Shown: positions 26,327 through 35,395 of the stretch, in pieces
Numbering within the stretch: the first letter of the stretch is position 1
How the letters are laid out: every line of letters begins with the position of its first letter
Source of the DNA: Accumulibacter sp003538495
Lineage (GTDB): Bacteria > Pseudomonadota > Gammaproteobacteria > Burkholderiales > Rhodocyclaceae
Length of the DNA: 64,000 nucleotides
NCBI RefSeq assembly: GCF_029255145.1
Contig: NZ_JAPUVQ010000150.1
Location: 1 to 64,000 of the forward strand
Direction of reading: 5' to 3'
The notes under the pieces: generated by a model
What the model was told of the DNA's origin: nothing
Database searches by the model: none
What the model saw: only the letters and a program-made list of their open reading frames with translations
Made by a program: the position numbers and the translations under genes

Positions 26327-27403
26327 TCAGGCCAGAATCTGGCGTAAGGCGGCGATCAGCACGCCGCATTGCGCGTCACTGCCAATACTGATCCGCAGAT
26401 GCTGGTCGATGCGCGGCAGCTTGAAGTGGCGGACGATTATCCCGCGCTGGCGAAGGGCCGCCGCCAGCTGAACGCCCTCACGTTGCGGGTGGCGGGCGAA
26501 GACGAAGTTGGCCAGCGACGGCAGCACCTCGAAACCCAGCCCCAGCAGCTCGCCGCGCAGCGCCTCGCGGCTGCGGATGACCGCTTGCCGGGTGGTCTCA
26601 AAGTGCTCCTGATCGGCCATCGCCGCCACCGCACCGGCAATCGCCAGGCGGTCGAGCGGGTAGGAGTTGAAGCTGTTCTTGACCCTTTCCAGGGCCTCGA
26701 TCAGATCCCTGTGGCCGACCGCGTAGCCGACCCGCAGCCCGGCCAGCGAACGCGCCTTGGACAGGGTGTGCACCACCAGCAGGTTCGGGTGCTGATTGAC
26801 CAGGCCGATCGCCGACTCGCCGCCAAAGTCCACGTAGGCCTCGTCGACGACCACCGCCGACTGACGATGGCTGGCCAGCAGGCGCGCGATCGACGCCACC
26901 GGCAGCAGGCAGCCGGTCGGCGCATTCGGATTCGGGAAAATGATGCCGCCATTCGGCGCCGCGTAATCGTCGATGCGGATCGCGAAATTCTCGTCCAGCG
27001 GCACGGTGGCGTAGGCCACGTCGTGCAGCCTGCAATAAACCGGGTAGAAGCTGTAGGTGATGTCCGGGAAGAGGACCGGCAAGCGATGCCTGAGCAGCGC
27101 CATGAACACGTGCGCCAGTACTTCGTCGGAACCGTTGCCGACGAAAACCTGCTGCGGCGCGATGTCGAACTCGGCGAAACGGGCGGCTATCGCTTCCTTG
27201 AGGCGCGCCGCGTTCGGGTCCGGGTAGAGTCGCAGCAACTCGCCGCCATTGGCCAGTTGGTCGGCGATCGCGGCGACCACGCGCGGCGACGGCGGGTAGG
27301 GGTTTTCGTTGGTATTCAGCTTGACCAGATTCGGCAGCTGCGGCTGTTCGCCCGGAACATAGGGCGTCAGGCGATGAACAAGGGAACTCCAGTAGCGGCT
27401 CAT
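26327..27403 (-). CDS. hisC: histidinol-phosphate aminotransferase, inverted within the his cluster
   Basis: PLP enzyme that converts imidazole acetol phosphate to histidinol phosphate with glutamate. The 358-residue class I/II aminotransferase has NTNENPYPPSP near the N-terminus, NPNAPTG, DEAYVDF and the PLP-lysine block LSKARSLAG. The start at 27403 (MSRYWSS) suits the family, though the upstream ribosome site is poor. It lies on the minus strand between hisD and hisB, whereas the usual betaproteobacterial order has all his genes on one strand. The coding sequence looks intact, so the inverted gene should be functional from its own promoter. Confidence 0.94.
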   Translation of the reverse strand: MSRYWSSLVHRLTPYVPGEQPQLPNLVKLNTNENPYPPSPRVVAAIADQLANGGELLRLYPDPNAARLKEAIAARFAEFDIAPQQVFVGNGSDEVLAHVFMALLRHRLPVLFPDITYSFYPVYCRLHDVAYATVPLDENFAIRIDDYAAPNGGIIFPNPNAPTGCLLPVASIARLLASHRQSAVVVDEAYVDFGGESAIGLVNQHPNLLVVHTLSKARSLAGLRVGYAVGHRDLIEALERVKNSFNSYPLDRLAIAGAVAAMADQEHFETTRQAVIRSREALRGELLGLGFEVLPSLANFVFARHPQREGVQLAAALRQRGIIVRHFKLPRIDQHLRISIGSDAQCGVLIAALRQILA

Positions 27404-27441
27404 GAAAGGCGGCGCAGGTCGGATGCAAGGAAAGCGCGAAA

Positions 27442-27450
27442 TGGTATCAT
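27442..27450 (+). promoter_or_regulatory. possible extended -10 promoter for hisB onward
   Basis: TGGTATCAT fits an extended -10 element (TGn plus TATCAT) in the 186-base gap between the divergent hisC and hisB. No good -35 is seen. Because inverted hisC interrupts read-through from hisD, a promoter is needed here for hisBHAFIE, so the location is reasonable but unproven. Confidence 0.35.
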
Positions 27451-27589
27451 GCGCGTCTGCCGATCGAGACGCCATTGCGGATCATCGACCACTGCTCGCA
27501 AGCCACGCCAGGCGCCAACGGCGACCCCTTGCTGGCCCCGATCATTTCCGACTCAACATTCTTTGTTGCCACTCTGCGACGGGATCCCG

Positions 27590-28177
27590 ATGCGGCAAGC
27601 AGAAGTCTCCAGGAATACGCTCGAAACCAGGATCACCGTTCGTCTGAACCTCGACGGCAGCGGTCAGAGCAGCTTCACCACCGGCGTCCCGTTCCTCGAT
27701 CACATGCTAGAGCAGATTGCCCGGCATGGCCTGATCGACCTCGAAGTTGAAGCCGACGGCGACCTGCACATCGACGCGCACCACACCGTCGAGGATATCG
27801 GCATCACCGTTGGCCAGACGCTGGCCAGGGCGCTCGGCGACAAGAAGGGTCTGCGGCGCTACGGACACGCGTATGTTCCGCTCGACGAAGCGCTGTCGCG
27901 GGTGGTGATCGACCTCTCCGGCCGGCCGGGTCTCGAGTTCCACGTTGATTTCAGGCGCGCCATGATCGGCGCCTTCGACGTCGATCTGGTGCACGAATTC
28001 TTCCAGGGTCTGGTCAACCACGCGCTGATCAGTGTGCACATCGACAATCTACGTGGCGACAACGCGCACCACCAGGCGGAAACGGTGTTCAAGGCCTTCG
28101 GCCGCGCGCTGCGTGCCGCGGTCGAAGCCGACCCGCGCGCCAGCGGTACCATTCCGTCGACCAAGGGCACGCTCTGA
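27590..28177 (+). CDS. hisB: imidazoleglycerol-phosphate dehydratase
   Basis: Sixth step of histidine synthesis: dehydrates imidazole glycerol phosphate. The 195-residue protein is the monofunctional form, with the manganese-binding HHTVED and DNAHHQAE motifs, and lacks the phosphatase domain of E. coli HisB. The ATG at 27590 begins the conserved region; the same frame is open far upstream through the antisense of hisC. The stop TGA overlaps the hisH ATG by one base (TGATG). Confidence 0.95.
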   Translation: MRQAEVSRNTLETRITVRLNLDGSGQSSFTTGVPFLDHMLEQIARHGLIDLEVEADGDLHIDAHHTVEDIGITVGQTLARALGDKKGLRRYGHAYVPLDEALSRVVIDLSGRPGLEFHVDFRRAMIGAFDVDLVHEFFQGLVNHALISVHIDNLRGDNAHHQAETVFKAFGRALRAAVEADPRASGTIPSTKGTL

Positions 28178-28836
28178 TGCCATCGCTCAACGCCCCGCCG
28201 GGGGCGATCGTCGTGATCGACTACGGCATGGGCAACCTGCGGTCGGTGTGGCAAGCGCTGGTGCGCGTCGCCGACGGGCGCCAGGTGCTCGTCTCTTCTG
28301 ATCCAGCGATGGTCAGCGCAGCCGAGCGCGTGGTCTTTCCCGGGCAAGGGGCGATGCCCGACTGCATGCGCGAGATCGACCAGCGCGGCTTGCGAACGGC
28401 GGTGCTCGATGCGGCCCGAAACAAGCCCTTTCTCGGGATCTGCATCGGCCAGCAAATGCTCTTCGAGCACAGTGAAGAAGGCAATGTACCCGGTCTGGGC
28501 GTCCTTGCGGGTACCGTCCGGCGGTTTCCGCCCAGCCGCATGTTCGACGCCGCGGGCGACACACTCAAGGTCCCGCACATGGGCTGGAACGAGGTGCGGC
28601 ACGCCCGCCAACACGCCCTCTGGAACGGCATTGCCGATGGCTCGCGCTTCTATTTCGTCCACAGCTATTTCGTCGACCCGCTGGACAGCGACTGCGCCGT
28701 CGGAACCACCGCTTACGGCATCCCCTTTACCAGTGCCGTGGCTCGGGATAATATCTTCGCCATTCAGTGCCACCCGGAAAAGAGCGCCGTGGACGGACTC
28801 GCCCTGCTGGCCAACTTCGTCGCCTGGAAACCCTGA
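28177..28836 (+). CDS. hisH: imidazole glycerol phosphate synthase, glutaminase subunit
   Basis: Class I glutamine amidotransferase that supplies ammonia to HisF. The 219-residue protein has the nucleophile in GICIGQQ, and the His-Glu of the triad in CHPEKS. It begins with a non-standard ~8-residue N-terminal extension before IVVIDYGMGN. Translation is coupled to hisB by a one-base overlap. The hisH and hisF genes flank hisA. Confidence 0.95.
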   Translation: MPSLNAPPGAIVVIDYGMGNLRSVWQALVRVADGRQVLVSSDPAMVSAAERVVFPGQGAMPDCMREIDQRGLRTAVLDAARNKPFLGICIGQQMLFEHSEEGNVPGLGVLAGTVRRFPPSRMFDAAGDTLKVPHMGWNEVRHARQHALWNGIADGSRFYFVHSYFVDPLDSDCAVGTTAYGIPFTSAVARDNIFAIQCHPEKSAVDGLALLANFVAWKP

Positions 28837-28912
28837 ACCGGCGCGCTGCTCGCGGTAACCTCTTCTCCCTGGTCGCATCTCCTTTCATCTCACTCTTGCT
28901 TGCACATTCAAA

Positions 28913-29656
28913 ATGCTGATCATTCCCGCGATTGACCTCAAGAACGGACAGTGCGTCCGGCTCAAACAAGGTCTCATGGACCAGGCGACCGTCTTTTCGA
29001 ATTCTCCGGGCGAGCAGGCCCGCGATTGGCTGGCCCAGGGCGCCCGTCGCCTGCACGTGGTCGATCTCGACGGAGCCTTCGCCGGCAAGCCAAAGAACGA
29101 GAAGGCCATCAAGGAGATCATTCAGGCCGTCGGCGACGACATCCCCGTGCAACTCGGCGGCGGCATCCGCGATCTCGACACCATCGAACGCTGCCTCGAC
29201 GACGGCGTCAGTTACGTGATCATCGGCACCGCGGCAGTGAAGAATCCCGGCTTTCTGCACGACGCCTGTGGTGCTTTCCCCGGCCACATCATCGTCGGTC
29301 TTGACGCCCGAGACGGCAAGGTGGCGGTCGATGGCTGGTCGAAAATGACCGGGCATGACGTCATCGATCTGGCCAGGAAGTACGAGGACTACGGCGTCGA
29401 AGCGATCATTTATACCGACATCGGCCGCGACGGCATGCTCTCCGGGATCAACATCGAGGCGACCGTCAAACTGGCGCAGGCGCTGCTGATTCCGGTGATC
29501 GCCAGCGGCGGGCTGTCGAGCATCGACGACATCAGGCGGCTTTGCGCGGTCGAACAGGAAGGAATCAGCGCCGCCATCGCCGGCCGCGCGGTATACGATG
29601 GGTCGCTGGATTTTTCCGTGGCACAGGCCGAAGCCGACCGTGCGACCACCCCCTGA
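28913..29656 (+). CDS. hisA: ProFAR isomerase (1-(5-phosphoribosyl)-5-amino-imidazole isomerase)
   Basis: Amadori rearrangement of ProFAR to PRFAR, fourth step of histidine synthesis. The 247-residue half-barrel-duplicated TIM barrel starts IPAIDLKNGQ with the catalytic Asp at residue 8; the second acid lies in the TDIGRDG segment. A clear ribosome site is lacking before the ATG, which follows hisH by 76 bases. Confidence 0.95.
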   Translation: MLIIPAIDLKNGQCVRLKQGLMDQATVFSNSPGEQARDWLAQGARRLHVVDLDGAFAGKPKNEKAIKEIIQAVGDDIPVQLGGGIRDLDTIERCLDDGVSYVIIGTAAVKNPGFLHDACGAFPGHIIVGLDARDGKVAVDGWSKMTGHDVIDLARKYEDYGVEAIIYTDIGRDGMLSGINIEATVKLAQALLIPVIASGGLSSIDDIRRLCAVEQEGISAAIAGRAVYDGSLDFSVAQAEADRATTP

Positions 29657-29696
29657 TCTTCGCCACTTGCTCGCCGAACCAAGGCGCTAGCTGACC

Positions 29697-30458
29697 GTGG
29701 CCCTGGCCAAACGGATCATCCCCTGCCTCGACGTGACCGCCGGTCGGGTCGTCAAGGGCACCAATTTCATCGACCTGCGTGACGCCGGCGACCCGGTTGA
29801 AATCGCCCGCCGCTACGACCAGCAGGGTGCCGACGAAGTCACTTTCCTCGACATCACGGCGTCGTCGGATCAGCGCGAAATCATTCTGCACATCGTCGAA
29901 GCCTGCGCCGCTCAGGTCTTCATTCCGCTGACCGTTGGCGGGGGCGTACGCTCGGTCGCCGATGTGCGTCGCCTGTTGAACGCCGGCGCCGACAAGGTGA
30001 GCATGAACACCGCCGCGGTCGAAAACCCGGACCTGATTGCCGAAGCATCGGCCAAAGTCGGCAACCAGTGCATTGTCGTGGCCATTGACGCCAAGCAGCT
30101 GGCGCCGGGAGTCTGGCAGGTGTTCACCCATGGCGGAAGAAGGAATACCGGGATCGACGCCATCGACTGGGCTCGCCGCGTTCAGCAACTCGGTGCCGGC
30201 GAAATCCTGCTCACTAGCATGGATCGCGACGGCACCCGCAACGGTTTCGATCTGCCCCTGACGCGGGCGGTGGCGGCTGCGGTCGATATCCCGGTGATCG
30301 CCAGCGGCGGCGTCGGCACGCTGCAGCATCTCGCCGAAGGCGTCGCCGAAGGCCGGGCTGACGCGGTGCTGGCTGCAAGCATCTTCCACTTCGGTGAGTA
30401 CACCATTCGGCAGGCGAAGGAGTACATGCGCGAGCGTGGCATCGAGGTCCGCCTGTGA
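29697..30458 (+). CDS. hisF: imidazole glycerol phosphate synthase, cyclase subunit
   Basis: Cyclase half of IGP synthase: uses ammonia from HisH to make imidazole glycerol phosphate and AICAR. The 253-residue TIM barrel has IPCLDVTAGRVVKG with the catalytic Asp near residue 12 and TSMDRDGT with the second. It starts with GTG and overlaps hisI by four bases. Confidence 0.95.
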   Translation: MALAKRIIPCLDVTAGRVVKGTNFIDLRDAGDPVEIARRYDQQGADEVTFLDITASSDQREIILHIVEACAAQVFIPLTVGGGVRSVADVRRLLNAGADKVSMNTAAVENPDLIAEASAKVGNQCIVVAIDAKQLAPGVWQVFTHGGRRNTGIDAIDWARRVQQLGAGEILLTSMDRDGTRNGFDLPLTRAVAAAVDIPVIASGGVGTLQHLAEGVAEGRADAVLAASIFHFGEYTIRQAKEYMRERGIEVRL

Positions 30459-30859
30459 GCGATCTGGACCCTGACCAACCCTGGCTTGAAGCCCTCAAGT
30501 GGGACCAACAGGGCATGCTGCCTGCGATTGCCCAGGACGCCAGCAGTGGTCGGGTGCTAATGTTCGCCTTCATGAACCGGCAGTCGCTACAGGAGACGCT
30601 TGACAGCGGTAGCGCGGTATACTGGTCGCGTTCGCGTCAGCGGCTGTGGCGGAAAGGCGAAGAGTCGGGCCATCGGCAACGGGTACGCTCGATCCGCACC
30701 GACTGTGACGGCGACGTGCTGTTGCTGGCGATCGACCAGGAGGGCGGCATCGCGTGCCACACCGGTCGGCAGAGCTGTTTTTTCTATCAACTGCAGGGCG
30801 GCCTGTGGGTGGCGGTCGACCCGGTGCTCAAGGACCCCAAGGACATCTACGGTAAATGA
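30455..30859 (+). CDS. hisI: phosphoribosyl-AMP cyclohydrolase
   Basis: Opens the adenine ring of PR-AMP, third step of the pathway. The 134-residue zinc enzyme carries the family block TDCDGDVLLLAIDQ and the Cys ligands in CHTGRQSCFF. It is a separate protein, not fused to HisE as in enterobacteria. Its start GTG overlaps hisF and its stop overlaps hisE. Confidence 0.95.
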   Translation: MSDLDPDQPWLEALKWDQQGMLPAIAQDASSGRVLMFAFMNRQSLQETLDSGSAVYWSRSRQRLWRKGEESGHRQRVRSIRTDCDGDVLLLAIDQEGGIACHTGRQSCFFYQLQGGLWVAVDPVLKDPKDIYGK

Positions 30860-31176
30860 ACATGGACATGCTGCACCGGATCTCGGAGACCCTGCTTGCG
30901 CGCCGCAAGGCAGACCCGGAAACCTCCTACACGGCACAGCTGATGGCCAAAGGGCCGGACGCGATCCTGAAAAAGATCGGCGAGGAAACCGCCGAGTTGA
31001 TCATGGCCGGCAAGGAAGGCAACCGCCTGCACGTCGTCTGGGAGTCCACCGACGTGCTCTACCACACGATGGTTCTGCTCGCCTTTTATGGCCTGTCGAT
31101 CGAGGATGTGCTGCAGGAGATGCGGCGGCGCGAAGGTGTTTCCGGAATCGACGAGAAGAAGTCGCGGAAGACCTGA
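30856..31176 (+). CDS. hisE: phosphoribosyl-ATP pyrophosphatase
   Basis: Second step of histidine synthesis: removes pyrophosphate from PR-ATP. The 106-residue all-alpha MazG-fold protein has the metal-binding GEETAELI block and the later ESTDVLYH block. It overlaps hisI by four bases and precedes hinT by three. It closes the his genes of this cluster. Confidence 0.94.
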   Translation: MNMDMLHRISETLLARRKADPETSYTAQLMAKGPDAILKKIGEETAELIMAGKEGNRLHVVWESTDVLYHTMVLLAFYGLSIEDVLQEMRRREGVSGIDEKKSRKT

Positions 31177-31179
31177 GCC

Positions 31180-31530
31180 ATGGAAAACTGCCTGTTCTGC
31201 AAAATCGCGGCGGCTCAGATCCCGTCGCGCAAGGTATACGAGGACGACGAGATCTTCGCCTTCCACGACATCAAGCCGGCTCGTCCGGTGCATCTGCTGG
31301 TGATTCCCAAGCGGCACATCACCTCGCTGGCCAGCGCCACCGAGGCCGACCTGCCCGTTCTCGGCCGGATGCTCGCCGTCGCCAACCGCCTGGCGACCGA
31401 GCAGGGCAGCCCCGACGGCTTCCGCTTGATCATCAATACCGGGACCATCGGGCACCAGGAAGTGCAACACCTGCATGCACACATCGTCGGCGGACCAGAC
31501 CCGGTCGGGCCGATGCTCAAGCGAATCTGA
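31180..31530 (+). CDS. hinT: HIT family purine nucleoside phosphoramidase (HinT-like)
   Basis: Cytoplasmic 116-residue histidine-triad hydrolase acting on AMP-lysine and related phosphoramidates. The triad HLHAH is at the C-terminal part, preceded by GxEVQ. It lies three bases after hisE; hisE-hinT-tatABC is a conserved order in betaproteobacteria, so co-transcription is likely though the functional link is unclear. Confidence 0.93.
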   Translation: MENCLFCKIAAAQIPSRKVYEDDEIFAFHDIKPARPVHLLVIPKRHITSLASATEADLPVLGRMLAVANRLATEQGSPDGFRLIINTGTIGHQEVQHLHAHIVGGPDPVGPMLKRI

Positions 31531-31613
31531 CCGGCGCGGCAGCCCTTGCACGCCGCGCCGGAACACCTTGCTGCCGGCAACGCGAGAGAATTTCACCTTA
31601 ACGGAGGCCTGCT

Positions 31614-31862
31614 ATGGGTTCTTTCAGCATCTGGCATTGGTTGATCGTACTGATCATCGTCCTGCTGGTTTTCGGCACCAAGAAACTGCGTGGCCTTGGC
31701 TCCGACCTCGGCGGCGCGGTCAAGGGATTCAAGGACGGCATAAAGGATGCGACGGCCGAAGACCAGGCGGCCGACAGCACCGCGCAGCCGACCCCTCCGC
31801 CGCCGCAGGTCAAGGAGGGTCAGACGATCGAGGGCGAGGTCAGGGAAAAGACCAGGAGCTAG
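31614..31862 (+). CDS. tatA: twin-arginine translocase subunit TatA
   Basis: Pore-forming or membrane-thinning subunit of the Tat pathway, which exports folded proteins. The 82-residue protein has the short N-terminal membrane helix with the conserved FGTKK hinge, an amphipathic helix (GSDLGGAVKGFK) and a polar tail. A GGAGG site precedes the ATG. First of tatABC. Confidence 0.94.
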   Translation: MGSFSIWHWLIVLIIVLLVFGTKKLRGLGSDLGGAVKGFKDGIKDATAEDQAADSTAQPTPPPPQVKEGQTIEGEVREKTRS

Positions 31863-32036
31863 TCGCCGTGCCAGCTGCTGCTCCCGCGACTTCCGGCGGC
31901 AGGCGATCCGGCAACCTGCGGCCTGGAGGTCATTGCCAGGCCGGCGCCGAAGACCCGTCAGGTCGCACTTCCCACAGGGGTTTCCACTGCAGTTCGCCGC
32001 GTTTCCACCGCTCGCACCCGATGCCCACACCGCGCC

Positions 32037-32456
32037 ATGTTTGATATCAGCTTCAGCGAGATGATCCTGATTGCCGTCGTGGCGCTGGTGGTCATCGGAC
32101 CGGAGCGGCTGCCCAAGGTGGCACGCACCGCCGGGCACCTGCTCGGCCGTCTGCAACGCTACGTCAGCGACGTCAAGTCCGACATCAACCGCGAAATCCA
32201 GCTCGACGAACTGAAGAAACTGCGGGCCGAGATCCAGGAGTCTGCGCGCAGCGTCGAACAGACCCTGAGCAGCGAAATGCACGCGGCACGGCAGGCGATG
32301 ACCCAGACCGCCCAACAGGTCAGCGGCGAGAACCAGGCCGCAGCGGCCAACGAGCCGCCACCGCCCGCGGCGACGCCGATCCTGCCCGGCCCGGGGGCCG
32401 AGACGCCGCCGCCCGCAGACCAAGGCGGCGCCGGCAAGCCTAGCGGTCTGGCCTGA
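32037..32456 (+). CDS. tatB: Tat translocase subunit TatB
   Basis: With TatC forms the receptor that binds twin-arginine signal peptides. The 139-residue protein has the N-terminal helix with conserved Glu and the GPERLP hinge, an extended amphipathic helix, and a Pro/Ala-rich tail. The 174 bases between tatA and tatB hold no gene. tatC begins seven bases after its stop. Confidence 0.93.
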   Translation: MFDISFSEMILIAVVALVVIGPERLPKVARTAGHLLGRLQRYVSDVKSDINREIQLDELKKLRAEIQESARSVEQTLSSEMHAARQAMTQTAQQVSGENQAAAANEPPPPAATPILPGPGAETPPPADQGGAGKPSGLA

Positions 32457-32463
32457 ACGACCG

Positions 32464-33330
32464 ATGAGCGAAACCGAAGACTCCTTCCTGTCGCACCTGG
32501 TCGAGTTGCGCGACCGCCTGATCAAGGTGCTGATCGCCATCGGCGTCGTTTTCCTCTGCCTCTTCCCGTGGGCCAAGGAACTCTATTCGCTACTCGCGCA
32601 ACCCCTGCTGGCGACCCTGCCGCAAGGCGGCCAGATGATCGCTACCGACGTCGTCGGCGTCTTCCTGGTGCCGATGAAAGTGGCGCTGATGGTCGCCTTC
32701 CTGATCGCGCTGCCCTACGTCCTCTATCAGGTCTGGGCCTTCATCGCGCCGGGACTCTACGCCCACGAGAAGCGGTTGGCGCTGCCACTGGTCGCGGCGA
32801 GCGTTCTGCTGTTCTTCATCGGCATGGCCTTCGCCTATTTTCTGGTCTTTCCGACGGTCTTCGGGTTCATGGCCAAAGTGGCACCCGAGGGCGTCGCCTG
32901 GATGACCGACATCGAAAAGTATCTCTCTTTCGTGATGACCACCTTCATGGCTTTCGGGGTGACTTTCGAGGTCCCGGTGCTGGTCGTCGTTCTGGTTTAT
33001 GTCGGCATCGTCGACCTCGCCAAACTCAGGGAATGGCGCCCGTATGTGATCGTCGGATCGTTCGTCGTGGCGGCAGTGTTCACGCCTCCGGACGTGATCT
33101 CGCAGTTGCTGATGGCCATTCCAATGTGCCTGCTTTTCGAGCTGGGGCTGCTGATGGCCAGGTTCGTCACCCGACGCGCAGCGCCTGCTGGCACACCGGG
33201 CGACCAGCCAGGGCCATCGGCTGCCGCCAATCAGGGGGACGATTGGACACCGCTGACCACCGAGGAAATGAACCAGGCGATCGCCGATCTCAGTCCGCAG
33301 CAGGGCGACGACCGCAAACCCGACGCCTGA
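32464..33330 (+). CDS. tatC: Tat translocase subunit TatC
   Basis: Polytopic receptor core of the Tat system, six predicted membrane helices over about residues 20-240. The N-terminal FLSHLVELRDRL block and the PF-containing loops (FxxPxLY-like WAFIAPGLY) are typical. A 40-residue hydrophilic C-terminal tail is longer than in E. coli. Last gene of the his-hinT-tat run, convergent with the amidotransferase gene. Confidence 0.95.
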   Translation: MSETEDSFLSHLVELRDRLIKVLIAIGVVFLCLFPWAKELYSLLAQPLLATLPQGGQMIATDVVGVFLVPMKVALMVAFLIALPYVLYQVWAFIAPGLYAHEKRLALPLVAASVLLFFIGMAFAYFLVFPTVFGFMAKVAPEGVAWMTDIEKYLSFVMTTFMAFGVTFEVPVLVVVLVYVGIVDLAKLREWRPYVIVGSFVVAAVFTPPDVISQLLMAIPMCLLFELGLLMARFVTRRAAPAGTPGDQPGPSAAANQGDDWTPLTTEEMNQAIADLSPQQGDDRKPDA

Positions 33331-33377
33331 CACCGGGTGGTGGCGCCCTGCTCGACCGGCGGCGGACAAGTCCTCGC

Positions 33378-34184
33378 TCAGGCGGGTGTCTGCGGTGGTC
33401 CAGCGATGGTGAGCCGATGCCGGGCCGGCGCGCCGCCTTCGAACTGCCACAGGCTGCCGCGCGGCATCACCGTCCACTGTTCATTGTCGGTCAGTGGCAC
33501 CGTGGCGATCACCGCGACGCGATCGTTGGGCGTCGTCACAGCGCTGAAATCGATGCTCAGATCCTGATCTCGCAGATGGGCAACGGCAAAGGGCGCCTGG
33601 CGAACGATGTAGCTCAGCTGCGTCGAGCAGTGCGCGAACAGGCAATCGCCATTCGACAGCAGGTAGTTGCATGCGCCACGCGCGCCGAGATCGAGGGTCA
33701 GTTGATGCAGCGCCTCGAACAGCATCGCCTGACTGGGCGGCCGGCTGCCGAAGCGCTGCCGCAGGTTCTGCAGCAGCCAGCAGAAAGCGCGCTCGCTGTC
33801 GGTCTGGCCCACCGGCGTGAAACTGCCGTCGAGTTCCGGCGCGAAATCCGGCAAGTGGCCGTTATGCGCGAAGATCCAGTAGCGTCCCCAGAGTTCGCGC
33901 ATGAACGGGTGGGTGTTCTCGAGCGCGACCAGACCCTGGGTCGCCTTGCGGATATGCGCGATGACGTTTTGCGAATGGATCGGATAGCTGCACACCAGCG
34001 CGGCGACCGGCGACGAGCACGATGGCTGCGGGTCGAGGAACACGCGTGTGCCGCGGCCTTCGAAAAAGGCAATTCCCCAGCCGTCCGAATGCACGTCTGT
34101 AGCCCCGCCGCGGACCTGGAAACCGGCAAAGGAAAAGCAGATGTCGGTGGGCACGTTGCAGTTCATGCCGAGCAGCTGACACAT
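33378..34184 (-). CDS. class II glutamine amidotransferase (YafJ-like)
   Basis: N-terminal nucleophile hydrolase-fold protein of 268 residues with the nucleophilic Cys at position 2 (MCQLLGMN), the HIRKAT motif and the AHNGHL block. It has only the glutaminase domain, so a separate synthase partner or use as a gamma-glutamyl hydrolase is expected (EgtC/YafJ relatives). The substrate is unknown. It lies 14 bases after the DegQ-type gene on the same strand. Confidence 0.87.
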   Translation of the reverse strand: MCQLLGMNCNVPTDICFSFAGFQVRGGATDVHSDGWGIAFFEGRGTRVFLDPQPSCSSPVAALVCSYPIHSQNVIAHIRKATQGLVALENTHPFMRELWGRYWIFAHNGHLPDFAPELDGSFTPVGQTDSERAFCWLLQNLRQRFGSRPPSQAMLFEALHQLTLDLGARGACNYLLSNGDCLFAHCSTQLSYIVRQAPFAVAHLRDQDLSIDFSAVTTPNDRVAVIATVPLTDNEQWTVMPRGSLWQFEGGAPARHRLTIAGPPQTPA

Positions 34185-34198
34185 GCCGGCTCGCCCGA

Positions 34199-35374
34199 CT
34201 ACTCGCGCTCGCGGCGCTGTGGCGCCCGCTTGCCGATCTTGACCGTGGTGTCGAACAGCTTGTTCTGCCGCCGCAACTGGAAACTGACCGTTTCTCCCGG
34301 CTTCTGGCCGGCGATCAGATCGAGCATCCCCTGCGGATCCTTGACCGGCCGCCCGCCGACGGCGAGCAGAATATCGCCCGGCTTGATCCCTCCCGCATCG
34401 GCCGGGCTGCCGCGCAAGACGCCGGCGATCAGGGCGCCCGAGGTATCGGGCAGGCCGAAGGACTCGGCCAGATCGATGGTGATTTCCTGCGCCTCGACGC
34501 CGATCCAGCCACGCGTCACGACGCCGGTCTGGATGATCTGCTCCATGACGTTGCGGGCGATCGAGATCGGAATCGCAAAACCGATGCCCAAAGAACCGCC
34601 AGAGCGCGAATAGATGGCCGTATTGATCCCAATCAGGTTACCCTGGCTGTCCACCAGCGCGCCTCCGGAATTGCCCGGGTTGATCGCCGCGTCGGTCTGG
34701 ATGAAGTTTTCGAAGGTGTTGATCCCGAGATGCGAGCGGCCCAGTGCCGAGATGATTCCCATGGTCACCGTCTGCCCGACGCCGAAGGGATTGCCGATCG
34801 CCAGGGTCACGTCGCCGACCCCCACGTCGTCCATCTGTCCCAGCGTTATCGCCGGCAACACCAGCTTCTTGCCGTGCTCCTCGCTGATTTGCAGGACCGC
34901 GAGGTCGGACTCGGGGTCGCTGCCAACGAGGCGGGCGCTCAGGTTGCGACCATCACTGAGGGCAATCTCGATCTGGTCCGCGGCTTCGACGACATGGAAG
35001 TTCGTGAGAACATAGCCATTCGGGCTGACAATGACCCCCGAGCCCAGGCCGGACGTGCTCGGACCATCGCCACCCTCGCCGTCGCCAAAGAAGTGGCGGA
35101 AGGCCGGGTCGTCGAGCAGTGGATGGCGGCGCGCCTTGATCTTCTGCGAGGTAAAAATGTGCACCACCGACGGCAGCGCTTTCTTCGCCGCTTCGCGATA
35201 CGACGGGGCGACCAGCACCGGCGGCATCCCCTTGACCGACTCCTGCAGGGAAACGATGCTGGGCCCCGTCAATGACCCCTTGCCCAGCCACTCGGGCTTA
35301 AGCGTGCTGACCACGAAGAGAACGGCCAGACCGATGGTCACCGTTTGTGCAAAAATCAGCCAGAGCCTGCGCAT
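34199..35374 (-). CDS. periplasmic trypsin-like serine protease, DegS/DegQ (AlgW) type
   Basis: Envelope quality-control protease of the HtrA family. The 391-residue protein has an N-terminal membrane anchor (residues 8-23), a trypsin-like domain with catalytic triad H127 (TNFHVV), D157 (SDLAVL) and S236 (GNSGGAL), and a single C-terminal PDZ domain (about 290-380). One anchor and one PDZ point to the DegS/AlgW class, which senses misfolded outer-membrane proteins and may trigger anti-sigma cleavage. The ATG at 35374 begins the anchor. Divergent from the NIF3 gene. Confidence 0.9.
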   Translation of the reverse strand: MRRLWLIFAQTVTIGLAVLFVVSTLKPEWLGKGSLTGPSIVSLQESVKGMPPVLVAPSYREAAKKALPSVVHIFTSQKIKARRHPLLDDPAFRHFFGDGEGGDGPSTSGLGSGVIVSPNGYVLTNFHVVEAADQIEIALSDGRNLSARLVGSDPESDLAVLQISEEHGKKLVLPAITLGQMDDVGVGDVTLAIGNPFGVGQTVTMGIISALGRSHLGINTFENFIQTDAAINPGNSGGALVDSQGNLIGINTAIYSRSGGSLGIGFAIPISIARNVMEQIIQTGVVTRGWIGVEAQEITIDLAESFGLPDTSGALIAGVLRGSPADAGGIKPGDILLAVGGRPVKDPQGMLDLIAGQKPGETVSFQLRRQNKLFDTTVKIGKRAPQRRERE

Positions 35375-35395
35375 GGGCGAAATCGGAGCCGGTGA

